Positions 1-8,841 of a stretch of DNA of 35,828 nucleotides are shown one piece after another; position 1 is the first letter of the stretch; every line of letters starts with the position of its first letter. The notes under the pieces were generated by a model, which ran no database searches, was not told the origin of the DNA, and worked only from the letters and a program-made list of their open reading frames with translations. The translations under genes and the position numbers were made by a program. This DNA is from Deltaproteobacteria bacterium (lineage in GTDB: Bacteria > Myxococcota_A > Polyangia > Haliangiales > Haliangiaceae). The stretch lies in NCBI GenBank assembly GCA_025353585.1, contig JANXOM010000351.1:1-35828 (forward strand), written 5' to 3'.

Positions 1-2
1 TC

Positions 3-581
3 GCCCCGGTCGTCGAGGCGCCGCTGGAGCCCGACGAGCTCCGCTCCGCCACCGGCTGGGTCGTCCGCCACGACCTCCGCCCGTACGCCGGCTACGACCC
101 CAAGAACATCGACATCATGGCGTTCCTGGCCTTCGCGACCGCCGAGGCCAAGCGCGAGATCCCCGACGCCGAGCTCGTCCGCTTCGACATCGACGGCGTC
201 GACGCTACGGGGCATGCCGACCTCACCGCGCAGACCCACATGGGCATGCCCGGCAACCTCGACGTCCGCTTCGTCTCGAAGGCCCACATGCCGCCGAACC
301 CGCGGGAGCACAAGCCGTTCGGCTTCAAGTGGGAGTGCGAATTCCGCGTCATCGCCGAGCCCGACGAGATCAACCTGCGCGCGATCGACATGTCCTGCGA
401 CGACCCGGCCGTCCGCCCGCCGCGCTGCTCCGTCTCCGACCTCTGGGCCCGCGCCGCCGCGAAGATCCCCGCCGGCAAGCGCCTCGAGCTCGACTATCGC
501 GTCATGGGCGGCCAGCCGACCTGGAACGTCGCGATCTTCGGCGTGCTGGAGGAGATGTACCGCGACGACTGCAAACGCTAG
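3..581 (+). CDS. Hypothetical protein, C-terminal part (5' end outside window)
   Basis: The frame is open from the first complete codon of the window to a TAG at 579-581, so this is the last 192 residues of a longer protein. I do not recognise a family. The visible part is soluble-looking, with no membrane segment, and mixes strands and helices. It contains a GWVVRHDLRPYAGYD stretch, a region rich in Asp, Pro and Arg, and three cysteines near the C-terminus (WEC, MSC, PRC) plus one in the final DDCKR. The third codon position is almost always G or C, as expected for a real gene here. An internal ATG at 117 could be proposed as a start, but the upstream codons are equally gene-like, so I treat the gene as truncated by the window. 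Its stop overlaps the stop of the convergent dehydrogenase gene within a shared CTAG. Confidence 0.7.
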   Translation, partial: APVVEAPLEPDELRSATGWVVRHDLRPYAGYDPKNIDIMAFLAFATAEAKREIPDAELVRFDIDGVDATGHADLTAQTHMGMPGNLDVRFVSKAHMPPNPREHKPFGFKWECEFRVIAEPDEINLRAIDMSCDDPAVRPPRCSVSDLWARAAAKIPAGKRLELDYRVMGGQPTWNVAIFGVLEEMYRDDCKR

Positions 582-1657
582 CGCGACGGCTCGCCGGTGC
601 GCAGCGACGCCATGTCGATGACGTAGCGGAAGTCAGGCTCGCCCTCGTCGATCGCCTTGAACGCGTCGTTCACCTCGTCGATCGGGATCACCTTCACGGT
701 GCAGACGATGCCGTGCTGCGCGCAGAAGTCGAGCACCTCCTGCGTCTCGGCGATGCCGCCGATCAGCGAGCTGACCACGCCCTTGCGGTCGATGATCATC
801 TTGCTGAGATCGAGCGGCGCCTCGAGCGGCGCGATGCACCCGTTGATCGCGTAGAGCCCATCGCGCTTGAGGAGCGCGAGGTACGGGTTCGGGTCGTGCG
901 GCTGCGGGATCGTGCTCAGCAGGAAGTCGATGGTCGCCTCGTTCGCTGTCATGTCGGCCGCGTCCGTCGACACGATGACGTGGGTCGCGCCGAGCGCCAG
1001 GGCGGCCTGGCGCTTGTCCGGGGACGTCGTCACCACGGTCACGCGAGCGCCGAGCGCGCGCGCGAGCTTCACGGCGATGTGGCCGAGCCCTCCGAGCCCT
1101 ACGATCCCGACGTGCGACTGCGCCCCGATGTTCCAGTGCTTCATCGGGGAGTAGGTGGTGACGCCGGCGCACAGGAGCGGCGCCGCCGCCGCGAGGTCGA
1201 GACCGGCGGGGATCTTCAGCACGAAGTCCTCGCGGACGACGATCGCCTCCGAGTACCCGCCGTACGTGTGCTGCGCCGCGCTCGGCGCGCGCTGGTAGCT
1301 GTTGTACGTGCCGAGGAAGCCCTCCTTGCTGCTGCAGTACTGCTCGAGGCCTTCGGTGCAGCTCGGGCACGCGTGGCACGAGTCGACCATGCAGCCCACG
1401 CCGACGGTGTCGCCGACCGCGTGGCGCGTGACGGACGCGCCGACCGCCGTGACCCGGCCGATGATCTCGTGCCCAGGCATGCACGGGTAGAGCGTGTTCT
1501 TCCACTCGTTCTTGGCCTGGTGCACGTCCGAGTGGCACACGCCGCAGAAGAGGATCGCGATGCTCACCTCGTTCGCCGCGGGGGCGGCGCGCTCGATGGT
1601 CATCGGGCGCAGCTCGCTGAACGAGTGCTTGGCGGCGTAGCCGAGGGTCTGGGTCAT
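578..1657 (-). CDS. Zinc-dependent NAD(P) alcohol dehydrogenase (YahK/cinnamyl alcohol dehydrogenase type)
   Basis: A cytosolic medium-chain dehydrogenase that should interconvert primary alcohols and aldehydes with NAD(P)H. Counting from the chosen ATG (359 residues), the catalytic zinc ligands are C38 in CGVCHSDVH, H63-E64 in PGHE and C163. The structural zinc is held by C94, C97, C100 and C108. The dinucleotide fold shows GLGGLGH at about 187-193. Length and N-terminus (MTQTLGYAAK) fit the YahK/CAD branch. An in-frame ATG eight codons upstream (1681) is possible and has a TAGCAT hexamer 10 bases before it, so the longer form cannot be excluded. The gene follows the efflux channel gene by 37 bases and could be the tail of that operon. 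The exact substrate cannot be told from sequence. Confidence 0.93.
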   Translation of the reverse strand: MTQTLGYAAKHSFSELRPMTIERAAPAANEVSIAILFCGVCHSDVHQAKNEWKNTLYPCMPGHEIIGRVTAVGASVTRHAVGDTVGVGCMVDSCHACPSCTEGLEQYCSSKEGFLGTYNSYQRAPSAAQHTYGGYSEAIVVREDFVLKIPAGLDLAAAAPLLCAGVTTYSPMKHWNIGAQSHVGIVGLGGLGHIAVKLARALGARVTVVTTSPDKRQAALALGATHVIVSTDAADMTANEATIDFLLSTIPQPHDPNPYLALLKRDGLYAINGCIAPLEAPLDLSKMIIDRKGVVSSLIGGIAETQEVLDFCAQHGIVCTVKVIPIDEVNDAFKAIDEGEPDFRYVIDMASLRTGEPSR

Positions 1658-1694
1658 GCCGCCGCCCGTTGCAGCGACCATGCCGCCGCCGATG

Positions 1695-3170
1695 CTACTG
1701 CTGGCCGAGCGCGCGGCGCAGCTGGGCCCACTCGTCGGCGAGCTGGAACTCGGCGAGCACGAGGTTGCCCTCGGCGGTCGTGACCGCGGTCTGCGCGTCC
1801 GCGAGCTCGATCTGGCTGCCGAGGCCCTGCGCGTACCGCGCCTCCGACAGCTTCAGCTGCACCTGCGCCGCCGTCACGGCCTCGTTGGACGCATCGACCG
1901 CCGCGCGGTTCGTGACGATCTGGGCGCGCGCCGAGTCGAGCGCGGACGTGACCGACACGAGCAGCGCGTCCCGCTGCGCCGCGACGTTGAGCGCGTTCGC
2001 GTTCGCCACGCGGACGTCCGCGCGCGACTTGCCGCCATCCCACAGCGCCCATGACAGGTTCAGCCCGGCGCTCCACGACGGCTGCGGAGACCAGTCGTAC
2101 TGGTTCGGCGTCCACGCCGTCTGCGCGCTCGCGGATAAGACCGGCCGGCGCTCGGCGTGCGCGGCCGTGACGCTCGCGTCCGCCGCCTGCAGCTGCTTGT
2201 CGAACGCGACGATCTCCGGGCGGTGCTCGCGGGCGCTCTCGACGAGCGCCTCGAGATCCGGCGGATCCTCGGCCGGCGGGACTGGCCAGTTCGGGTCGAC
2301 GACGAGCGCCTGCTGGAGCTGCACGTAGCCGATCGCGGCGCGCAGGTTCGCCAGCGCGGTCGCCTCGTTGCCCTGCGCTTGCGCCATCGACGCCTTGGCG
2401 TTCGCGAAGCGCGCCTGGGCCTGCGCGACCTCGATCGGATCGTGGGCCTGCGCCGCGACGAACCGCCTCGCCTGGTCGAGGTGCTGCGCCTCGCTCTTCA
2501 CCGTGGCCGCGGCGACCTTGACGAGCCGGTTGCGCGCGACCGCCTCGAGGTACGCGGCCTCGACGTTGAGGCGTACGTCCAGCGCCGACGCGGCGATGTT
2601 CGCCACGTTCGATTCGGCGGACAGCTCGGCCGCGGCGACGTTCGCGTCGGTCAGGCCGAAGTCGTACAGGCGCCAGCTCGCCGAGGCGCCGAGGCTCGTC
2701 GACAGCGCGGGGTGAAAGTAGCCGCCGCACGGCGTCTGGCCGTTGACGGTGGTCTGCGCGCCCGTGTTCGGGTCCGTCTGGACGAACGACGTGCATTGGG
2801 ACGTCGAGCCGACGTTCACCCCGCCCGCCAGGTTGACGACCGGGTGGCGCGCGACCCGCGCCGCGTCCACGCGACCGAACGCGGCCTCCGCGCTGGCCTT
2901 GGCCTCGCGCAGCGTCGGCTGCGTCTTGAGCGCCAGCTCGACGGCGTGGTCGAGGGTCAACGTCACGACGCCCGACGGCGTGTCCGCCTTGGTCAGATCC
3001 GTGACGCCGGCGAGCCAGTCGACCGGCGGTGGCGCGCCCGGGGGCGGCGCGGCGGCCGTGCCCGTCGGGGCCGGCGTCGGGGCCGCCGGAGCCGCCGGAG
3101 CGGCGGGTTGAGCGAGCGCGGTTGGGGCGGCCAGGAACGCAGCGAGCAGGGCAGGGCGGAACAGCTTCAT
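1695..3170 (-). CDS. TolC-family outer membrane efflux protein
   Basis: The outer-membrane channel of a tripartite exporter, 491 residues. It starts with a cleavable signal peptide (MKLFRPALLAAFLAAPTALA, cut before QP), then an Ala/Pro-rich linker. Two OEP-type halves of long amphipathic helices follow, rich in Ala, Gln and Asp (for example ALKTQPTLREAKASAEAAFG and SEARYAQGLGSQIELADAQT), with short strand regions between them. A central loop carries two cysteines. The ATG start overlaps the TGA of the permease gene as ATGA, so translation is probably coupled. Its position directly after adaptor, ATPase and permease makes it the channel for the MacAB-like pump encoded upstream. Assignment to the family is secure; the exported substrate is unknown. 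Confidence 0.93.
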   Translation of the reverse strand: MKLFRPALLAAFLAAPTALAQPAAPAAPAAPTPAPTGTAAAPPPGAPPPVDWLAGVTDLTKADTPSGVVTLTLDHAVELALKTQPTLREAKASAEAAFGRVDAARVARHPVVNLAGGVNVGSTSQCTSFVQTDPNTGAQTTVNGQTPCGGYFHPALSTSLGASASWRLYDFGLTDANVAAAELSAESNVANIAASALDVRLNVEAAYLEAVARNRLVKVAAATVKSEAQHLDQARRFVAAQAHDPIEVAQAQARFANAKASMAQAQGNEATALANLRAAIGYVQLQQALVVDPNWPVPPAEDPPDLEALVESAREHRPEIVAFDKQLQAADASVTAAHAERRPVLSASAQTAWTPNQYDWSPQPSWSAGLNLSWALWDGGKSRADVRVANANALNVAAQRDALLVSVTSALDSARAQIVTNRAAVDASNEAVTAAQVQLKLSEARYAQGLGSQIELADAQTAVTTAEGNLVLAEFQLADEWAQLRRALGQQ

Positions 3171-4399
3171 GACTCGTACCTCAGCGCGGTGATCGGATCG
3201 AGCTGCGACGCCCGGATGGCGGGATACAGCCCGAACAGCACGCCGACGCCACCCGACACGCCGAACGCGATCGCGGCGGTCGTCGCAGGGAAGAACATCT
3301 TCCACTTGAAGATCCAGTGCGCCATGCCGTAGGCGCCCAGGTAGCCGACGCCGAGCCCCAGCACGCCGCCGACGGCGGACAGCGCGAGCGCCTCGACGAG
3401 GAACTGCGTCATGACGTCCTTCGGCGTGGCCCCGACGGCCATGCGGATCCCGATCTCGCGGGTCCGCTCGATCACGCTCACGAGCATGATGTTCATGACG
3501 CCGATGCCGCCGACGGCGAGCGACACGGCGGCCACGATCGCGAGCAGCCACGAGATGCGCTTCGTCGAGTCCTGCTGGCCCTTGGCGAACTCGGCCGGGT
3601 TGCGGACGCGAAAATCGTCGTCCGCGGTCGCCTTGAGCTGGTGCTGCTCGCGCAGCAGATCGGTGATGCCGGCGATCGTCGAGTCGGCGGCCTCGTCATC
3701 GGTCATCGACACGAGGACGCGTCCCTGCACGTACTTCGCGAGGCCCTTCGCGAGCTTCTGCTCGTAGGTCTTGTACGGGATGACCACGATGTCGTCGTTG
3801 TCGCCCATCGGGCCCTGGCCCTTGGACTCGAGGACGCCGAGCACCTCGTACGGCTGGCCCGCGATGCGGATCGCCTGGCCGACCGGGTTCGCGTTGGGGA
3901 AGAGCTGGGTCGCGACGGTGCTCCCGAGCACGACGACCTTCGCGCTCGCCTCGCCGGTGTCCTGGTCGAACGTGTCGCCCTGGGTGGTCTTCCAGTTGCG
4001 GATCTGGAACCAGATCGCGTTCGTGCCGGTGACGCTGGTATTCCAGTTGCCTTGCTCGGACGCGACCTGCGACTTCGTCGTCAGGAGGGGCGCGACCCAG
4101 CGGATCGTGGGGATCTCGCCGCTCTGCAACGCCGCGAAGTCCTTCCACGTCACGGAGGCGCGGGAGCCAGCGCCGCCGGACGCGCCGAACGACGTGGCGC
4201 CGCCGCTCTCGACGGAGAGGACGTTCGTGCCGAGGCTGTCGAAGACGTCCTTGACCGACTGCTGCGCGCCCTGACCGGCCGCCACCATCGCGATGACGGC
4301 GCCGATGCCGAACACGATGCCGAGCATCGTCAGGAACGTGCGGATCTTGTTGCGCCACAGCGCGCGGAACGCGAGGCGCAGCGTGGTGAGGAGGTTCAC
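3167..4399 (-). CDS. MacB-type ABC transporter permease
   Basis: Inner-membrane subunit of a type VII (MacB-like) ABC transporter, which transmits ATP-driven conformational change to the periplasm rather than forming a classical pore. It has 410 residues. There is one N-terminal membrane helix (LTMLGIVFGIGAVIAMVAAG), a large periplasmic domain of about 220 residues and three C-terminal helices. The family signature GGIGVMNIMLVSVIERTREI precedes the cytosolic loop, and the tail IRASQLDPITALRYE is typical. The start is a GTG whose last two bases and the next A form the TGA of the ATPase gene (GTGA overlap). The ATPase is a separate protein here, unlike E. coli MacB where the two are fused. It works with the adjacent ATPase, adaptor and TolC-like channel. 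Confidence 0.93.
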   Translation of the reverse strand: MNLLTTLRLAFRALWRNKIRTFLTMLGIVFGIGAVIAMVAAGQGAQQSVKDVFDSLGTNVLSVESGGATSFGASGGAGSRASVTWKDFAALQSGEIPTIRWVAPLLTTKSQVASEQGNWNTSVTGTNAIWFQIRNWKTTQGDTFDQDTGEASAKVVVLGSTVATQLFPNANPVGQAIRIAGQPYEVLGVLESKGQGPMGDNDDIVVIPYKTYEQKLAKGLAKYVQGRVLVSMTDDEAADSTIAGITDLLREQHQLKATADDDFRVRNPAEFAKGQQDSTKRISWLLAIVAAVSLAVGGIGVMNIMLVSVIERTREIGIRMAVGATPKDVMTQFLVEALALSAVGGVLGLGVGYLGAYGMAHWIFKWKMFFPATTAAIAFGVSGGVGVLFGLYPAIRASQLDPITALRYES

Positions 4400-5223
4400 G
4401 GGTGGGCTCCTGCCGCCGCGGCGGCGGCCTGCTCCGCGGCGTGGGCCGCGGCGTCCCCGGCCATGCTGCCACCGGCGATGACCGGCGTCTGCGTGCGGTC
4501 CTCGGTGACGAGGCCATCGCGCAGCGTGACGACGCGCCGCGCGTACGCCGCGATGTCGGGCTCGTGCGTGACGAGCACGACGGTGATGCCCTGGGCGACC
4601 AGGCCCTGCAGGATCGCCATGACCTCGTAGGACGTGCGGGTGTCGAGGTTGCCGGTCGGCTCGTCGGCCATGATGATCGGCGCCTCGCACACGAGCGCGC
4701 GCGCGATGGCCACGCGCTGCTGCTGGCCACCGGACAGCTGGTTCGGCGTGTGATCGCCGCGGTTGTGGAGGCCCACGCGCTCGAGGGCGGCCTCGGCGCG
4801 CGCGCGGCGGACCCTGGACGAGAGGCCCTGGTAGAGGAGCGGCATCTCCACGTTCTCGAGCGCGGTGGTGCGCGAGAGCAGGTTGAAGCTCTGGAACACG
4901 AAGCCGATCATGCGGCCGCGCACGGAGGCGAGCTCGGCGCGCGAGAGGCGAGACACGTCGCGCCCGTCGAGGGCGTAGGTGCCCTTGGTCGGCTGGTCGA
5001 GGCAGCCGAGGATGTTCATCATCGTCGACTTCCCGGACCCGGACTGGCCCATGATCGCGATGGACGCGCCGCGCTCGATGGTGAGGTCGACGCCGGCCAG
5101 CGCGCGCACGACGTTGTCGCCCATGTAGTAGGTGCGCTCGATCCCGCGCATCTCGATGAGCGCCCCGGGGCGATCCGCGCGCCGCGGGCTCGGGAGGCTC
5201 GCGCCGGGATCGACGAGGGCCAT
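4396..5223 (-). CDS. MacB/LolD-type ABC transporter ATPase
   Basis: The ATP-hydrolysing subunit of the exporter, 275 residues. It shows Walker [11 protein letters not shown]-loop FVFQSFNLL, signature [15 protein letters not shown], Walker [13 protein letters not shown] and switch histidine VTHEP. The phrase DEPTGNLD is characteristic of the LolD/MacB/FtsE group. An N-terminal extension of about 27 residues precedes the domain. About 35 extra residues rich in Ala and His follow it ([18 protein letters not shown]); their role is unknown. The ATG lies 2 bases after the adaptor stop, and the stop overlaps the permease GTG. It pairs with the permease encoded immediately downstream. Confidence 0.95.
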   Translation of the reverse strand: MALVDPGASLPSPRRADRPGALIEMRGIERTYYMGDNVVRALAGVDLTIERGASIAIMGQSGSGKSTMMNILGCLDQPTKGTYALDGRDVSRLSRAELASVRGRMIGFVFQSFNLLSRTTALENVEMPLLYQGLSSRVRRARAEAALERVGLHNRGDHTPNQLSGGQQQRVAIARALVCEAPIIMADEPTGNLDTRTSYEVMAILQGLVAQGITVVLVTHEPDIAAYARRVVTLRDGLVTEDRTQTPVIAGGSMAGDAAAHAAEQAAAAAAGAHP

Positions 5224-5225
5224 GA

Positions 5226-6629
5226 CTAGAAGGCCCCCATCTTGCGCGTGGCCGTCGGGACGCCGTCCACGGCCGTGATCAGGAGGTCGCCGGCCTGCAG
5301 GTCGCCGTCGAGCTGCTCGGTCGTCGAGCCGTCCGTCAGGCCCGGCTTGACGATGACCATGTGCGGCTTGCCGTCGACGAGCTTCCACAGCATCTTCTTG
5401 TCGCCGAGCTTGCCGGCGAAGCCGCCCGGTCCGCCGGGGCCCATCGGCGGGCCGCCCATGCCCATCGGCGGGCCACCCGGACCCATCGGGGGGCCGCCCG
5501 CGCCCATCGGCGGGCCGTCGGTGTCGCCGCCGCTCCCGGAGCCGCTCCCGGAGCCGCCGCCGGAGCCGCTCCCGGAGCCGCCGCCCGAGCCGCGACGATG
5601 ACCGCCCGAGCCGCCGTGGCCCGAGCCCATGCCGCTCATCTCCCGCATCGCCATCATCGCCTCGCGCGACGGCTTGAACCGCAGCGCGGCGTTCGGGATC
5701 TTGATCGCATCGGTGACCTGGGCGAGGACGAACGTGACGTTCGCCGTCATGCCGGGGCGCAGGAGGTGCTCGGTGTTGTCGACGTCGATGACGGCGTCGT
5801 ACGTGACGACGCCCTGCGTGGTGGTCGGCGAGTTGCGAACCTGGCGGACCTTGCCGGGGAAGGTCTTGCCGGTGAACGCGTCGACGGTGAACTGCGCGTC
5901 CATGCCGTCCTTGAGGCGACCGACGTCGCTCTCGGCCACGGCGGTGTCGATCTGCATGAGCGACAGATCCTCGGCGATCGTGAACAGGGTCGGCGCGGAC
6001 AGGGACGACGCGACGGTCTGGCCGACGTCGACGGCGCGCGAGAGCACGATGCCGTCGACGGGCGAGTAGATGGTGGAGTACGTGAGGTTCGTGCGCGCCT
6101 GCGCGAGGTTCGCGTACGCCTGGCTGACCTGCGCCTTCGTGGCGGCGAGCGCGGACTTGTTGCTGAGGTCGGTGACCTCGAAGGTCTCGAGGGTGCCGAC
6201 GGCGATCAGCTGCTGCTCGGCGAGGCCCTGGTTGCGCTTGAGCTGGCGGCCGGAGTCCATGAGGGCGACCTCGGCCTTCTTCTCGTTGGCGACGGAGAGG
6301 TCGTAGCTGGCCTGCGCCTGGTCGATCTGCTGCTGGAGGAGCGTCGGATCGAGCTTCGCGATGACCTCGCCCTTCGTGACGTGGTCGTTGAAGTCGGCGT
6401 GGAGCTCGACGATCTTGCCGGAGACCTGCGCGCCGACCGTGACGGTCCGGCGCGCGGACAAGGTGCCGTTCGCCGTGACCTGCGCCGCGATCGTGCCCTT
6501 GCCGACGGCCACGGTCTGGAAGGTGATCGCGGTCTCGGAGACCCACGGCTGCGTGATCGCGAGGTACGCGACGCCGCCGCCGAGGACGGCCAGGACGAGG
6601 AGACGAGGGATCCAGCGGCGGAGGTTCAT
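5226..6629 (-). CDS. MacA-like periplasmic adaptor (HlyD/RND membrane fusion family)
   Basis: Membrane fusion protein linking the ABC permease to the TolC-like channel. From the ATG at 6629 it has 467 residues: an N-terminal membrane helix (about 6-25), a lipoyl half-motif (VGAQVSGKIVELHADFND), an alpha hairpin (about 95-185), the second lipoyl half (YSPVDGIVLSRAVDVGQTV), a beta-barrel region ending LRPGMTANVTF, and a membrane-proximal domain. Residues about 333-403 are a low-complexity insert, first Gly/Ser-rich and then GGPPMG repeats, in the middle of the C-terminal domain. This is not usual for MacA. A TTG five codons upstream (6644) is an alternative start. The gene heads the adaptor-ATPase-permease-channel operon. 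Confidence 0.92.
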   Translation of the reverse strand: MNLRRWIPRLLVLAVLGGGVAYLAITQPWVSETAITFQTVAVGKGTIAAQVTANGTLSARRTVTVGAQVSGKIVELHADFNDHVTKGEVIAKLDPTLLQQQIDQAQASYDLSVANEKKAEVALMDSGRQLKRNQGLAEQQLIAVGTLETFEVTDLSNKSALAATKAQVSQAYANLAQARTNLTYSTIYSPVDGIVLSRAVDVGQTVASSLSAPTLFTIAEDLSLMQIDTAVAESDVGRLKDGMDAQFTVDAFTGKTFPGKVRQVRNSPTTTQGVVTYDAVIDVDNTEHLLRPGMTANVTFVLAQVTDAIKIPNAALRFKPSREAMMAMREMSGMGSGHGGSGGHRRGSGGGSGSGSGGGSGSGSGSGGDTDGPPMGAGGPPMGPGGPPMGMGGPPMGPGGPGGFAGKLGDKKMLWKLVDGKPHMVIVKPGLTDGSTTEQLDGDLQAGDLLITAVDGVPTATRKMGAF

Positions 6630-6733
6630 GGCGTCACTCGGCAACTTGATACCTCGCTACGAAGCAGCTGTTGCCCGCACACTACGAAATATGCCCCGCG
6701 CGATGCGCCAACCATCTCGCACGGTTAGATAGC
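6630..6733 (-). promoter_or_regulatory. Spacer before the efflux operon, possible response-regulator site
   Basis: This 104-base gap separates the sensor kinase stop from the adaptor gene and is visibly more AT-rich than the coding DNA. Read on the minus strand it has two direct copies of TTCGTAG, 25 bases apart start to start (plus-strand positions 6657-6663 and 6682-6688). Paired direct repeats are the usual form of OmpR/PhoB-family sites, although 25 bases is not the common 10-11 or 22 spacing. I see no convincing -35/-10 pair. A separate promoter for the pump under control of the upstream regulator is plausible but unproven. Confidence 0.25.
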
Positions 6734-8053
6734 TCACGCGGCGGTCCGGGGCACGACCAGGCGCGCCGTCGTGCCCGTCCCGGGCGCCGAGCTCAGCGTC
6801 ACGTCACCGCCGTGAGCGCGGGCGATGCGGCGGGCGAGGGCCAGGCCGAGGCCCACGCCGCCGGTCTTGCGGGTCCGTGACATGTCGGCCCGCCAGAACG
6901 GCGTGAACGCGCGCGCGAGCTCGTCCGGCGTCATGCCGATGCCGCGGTCGACGACCTCGAAGGCCACGCTGGCGCCGACCGGGGTGACGACCAGGCGGAC
7001 GGGCGCGGAGGACTCGCTGTACTTCGCGGCGTTGTCGAGCAGGTTGTCGAGAGCGCGGCGGAGGAGGAGGGGATCGCAGGAGATGGCCACGTCGGTGTGA
7101 CCGGCGACCTCGAGGCGCTCCAGCTCGCGCTTCGGGTGGCGGGTGGTGAAGCGCTGCGCGGCGCGGTTGGCGACGTCGTCGACCGCGGTCTCCCTGCGCT
7201 TGATGGTGGGCTCGGCGTCGAGGCGCGCGGTGGTGAGGATGTCCTCGATCAGCTGATCGATCTCGTCGAGATCGATGGTGACGTCGGAGAGGACGTCGCG
7301 GGCGGCGACCGGGTCCTCGCCGACGAGCTCGAGCGCCACGCGGATCCGGGCGAGGGGCGTGCGCAGCTCGTGGGAGACGTCGGCCATGAGCTGGCGCTGC
7401 GAGTGGAGGAGGGTAGCGGTGCGGTCAGCCATGTCGTCGAACGCGCGGCCGACGTCGCCGACCTCGTCTTCGCGGTGGATGTTCGCGCGCGCGGTGGTGT
7501 CTCCGGCGCCGAACGCCTGCGCGGCGTCGGAGAGGCGGCGGAGCGGGAGCGCGAGGCGGCGGGTGAACCAGATCGACGCCGCGCCGACGACGACCAGGAT
7601 GATCGCGCCGATCGGGAGCACCCACGACCACGGGAAGCCGGGGCGGTTCGGCGAGTAGACGGCCAGGAGCTTGCCGTCATCGCTGCGGACGACCATGCGG
7701 GTCCAGTCGAGGGACCACTTCTCGGAGTTGAGGGCGGCCAGCTCGTCGGCGGTCGGCGGCTCGAGAGGCGCGGCGCTGCCGGTGGTGCGGAGGACCTGAT
7801 CGTCGGTGGTGTAGAGCGTGAGCTGGCCGCGGAGGCGCGGCTCGATGCGCGCGAACGCGATCTCAAGGTCCTTCGCGTCCTTGAGCGACCAGCGCTCGAC
7901 GAGGAACTGCACCAGCGCGGCCTGCGGCTCGAGATAGCGCGCGCTGCGCGTGTAGCGCGGCAGCACGAGGAGCGCGACCATGATCGCGACCGACAGCGCG
8001 GCGGTGAACGCGTAGACGCGGAGGACCAGGCGCCGACGCGGGCGCGGCGTCAC
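6734..8053 (-). CDS. Membrane sensor histidine kinase (HAMP-HisKA-HATPase)
   Basis: Sensor of a two-component system, 439 residues from a GTG at 8053. Membrane helices lie at about 11-32 and 144-164 and enclose a periplasmic domain of roughly 110 residues. A HAMP linker follows (about 165-217). The dimerisation domain carries the phospho-accepting H228 in VSHELRTPL. The ATP-binding domain shows N box NLLDNAAKYS (337-346), DRGIGM (369-374) and GVGLGLALA (399-407). The layout resembles CpxA/RstB-type kinases. The GTG is 4 bases beyond the response regulator stop, so the two are co-transcribed. The exporter genes follow directly, so the periplasmic domain may sense a compound or envelope stress relevant to export; that is inference from position. 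Confidence 0.93.
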   Translation of the reverse strand: MTPRPRRRLVLRVYAFTAALSVAIMVALLVLPRYTRSARYLEPQAALVQFLVERWSLKDAKDLEIAFARIEPRLRGQLTLYTTDDQVLRTTGSAAPLEPPTADELAALNSEKWSLDWTRMVVRSDDGKLLAVYSPNRPGFPWSWVLPIGAIILVVVGAASIWFTRRLALPLRRLSDAAQAFGAGDTTARANIHREDEVGDVGRAFDDMADRTATLLHSQRQLMADVSHELRTPLARIRVALELVGEDPVAARDVLSDVTIDLDEIDQLIEDILTTARLDAEPTIKRRETAVDDVANRAAQRFTTRHPKRELERLEVAGHTDVAISCDPLLLRRALDNLLDNAAKYSESSAPVRLVVTPVGASVAFEVVDRGIGMTPDELARAFTPFWRADMSRTRKTGGVGLGLALARRIARAHGGDVTLSSAPGTGTTARLVVPRTAA

Positions 8054-8057
8054 GGCG

Positions 8058-8768
8058 TCAGGCCTCGCCGCCCGCCAGCAGGTAGCCGGCGCCGCGGACG
8101 GTCTTGAGGATTTTCGGGTTGCGGCTGTCGTCGCCGAGCTTCGCGCGGAGGCGCGAGACATGGACATCGATCGAGCGGTCGAACGAGAGCTCGGCGGATC
8201 CCTTCGCGAGATCGAGGAGCTGCTCGCGCGAGAGGACGCGGCCCGGGCGCTGGGCGAGGGCGCGCAGGATCGAGAACTCGTACGCGGTGACGTCGACGGT
8301 CTTGCCCTCGAGGACCACGGTCATGCGCTGCGGATCGAGGACGAGGCCGCCGACCTGGATCGTGGCCTGGGCGGGACCGACCTCGCCCCGGACGCGGCGG
8401 ACGTTGGCGCGGATGCGGGCGAGGAGCTCGCGCGGGGAGAACGGCTTGGTGACGTAGTCATCGGCGCCGACCTCGAGGCCCATCACGCGATCGGCCTCCT
8501 CGCCGCGCGCGGTGACCATGATGATGGGGACGTCGATGCGGCCGCGGAGCTCCCGGCAGACCTCGAGGCCATCGCGGCCGGGGAGCATGAGGTCGAGCAC
8601 GACGCAGTCGTACTGGCGGCGGAGGGCCTCGGCCTGGCCTTCGATGCCGTCCGCCGCGATGGTGACGAGCGCCCCGTGGCTCTCGAGGTAGCGCGCGGTG
8701 AGCGAGGCGAGCCGCTCGTCATCCTCCACGAGGAGGATCTTGATCGTCGGTACGGCGGCGTCGGTCAC
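8058..8768 (-). CDS. OmpR/PhoB-family response regulator
   Basis: DNA-binding partner of the adjacent kinase, 236 residues. The receiver domain has the acidic pair D16-D17 in LLVEDDE, phosphorylation site D59 in VVLDLMLPG, T86 and K108 in VTKPFSP. The C-terminal winged helix shows the typical SREQLLDLA, DVHVSRLRAKL and TVRGAGYLL. The start is a GTG with no clear Shine-Dalgarno sequence, but TATGCT lies 6 bases before it, which fits a leaderless transcript. It is the first gene of the block running through kinase, adaptor, ATPase, permease and channel, so it most likely controls that pump and perhaps itself. Confidence 0.95.
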   Translation of the reverse strand: MTDAAVPTIKILLVEDDERLASLTARYLESHGALVTIAADGIEGQAEALRRQYDCVVLDLMLPGRDGLEVCRELRGRIDVPIIMVTARGEEADRVMGLEVGADDYVTKPFSPRELLARIRANVRRVRGEVGPAQATIQVGGLVLDPQRMTVVLEGKTVDVTAYEFSILRALAQRPGRVLSREQLLDLAKGSAELSFDRSIDVHVSRLRAKLGDDSRNPKILKTVRGAGYLLAGGEA

Positions 8769-8780
8769 GCGCCCAGCATA
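8769..8780 (-). promoter_or_regulatory. Candidate -10 element for the response regulator gene
   Basis: On the minus strand TATGCT (8780 to 8775) is followed by GGGCGC and then the GTG start. This is one of several TAnnnT hexamers in the window placed 6-9 bases before a start codon. No good -35 match is seen 17 bases upstream. Transcription would begin at or within a base or two of the start codon. Confidence 0.4.
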
Positions 8781-8841
8781 CTCACCTCACCCGGCCCCGG
8801 CTCGGCTTTAACAGTTCGCAACTTTTGACGAAGGTCGTCGC

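Noticed and set aside
5361..6728. Long plus-strand frames opposite the adaptor and similar frames opposite most genes.
   Set aside because: They are antisense shadows caused by high GC content. They are Arg/Ala/His-rich, match no family and lack plausible starts.
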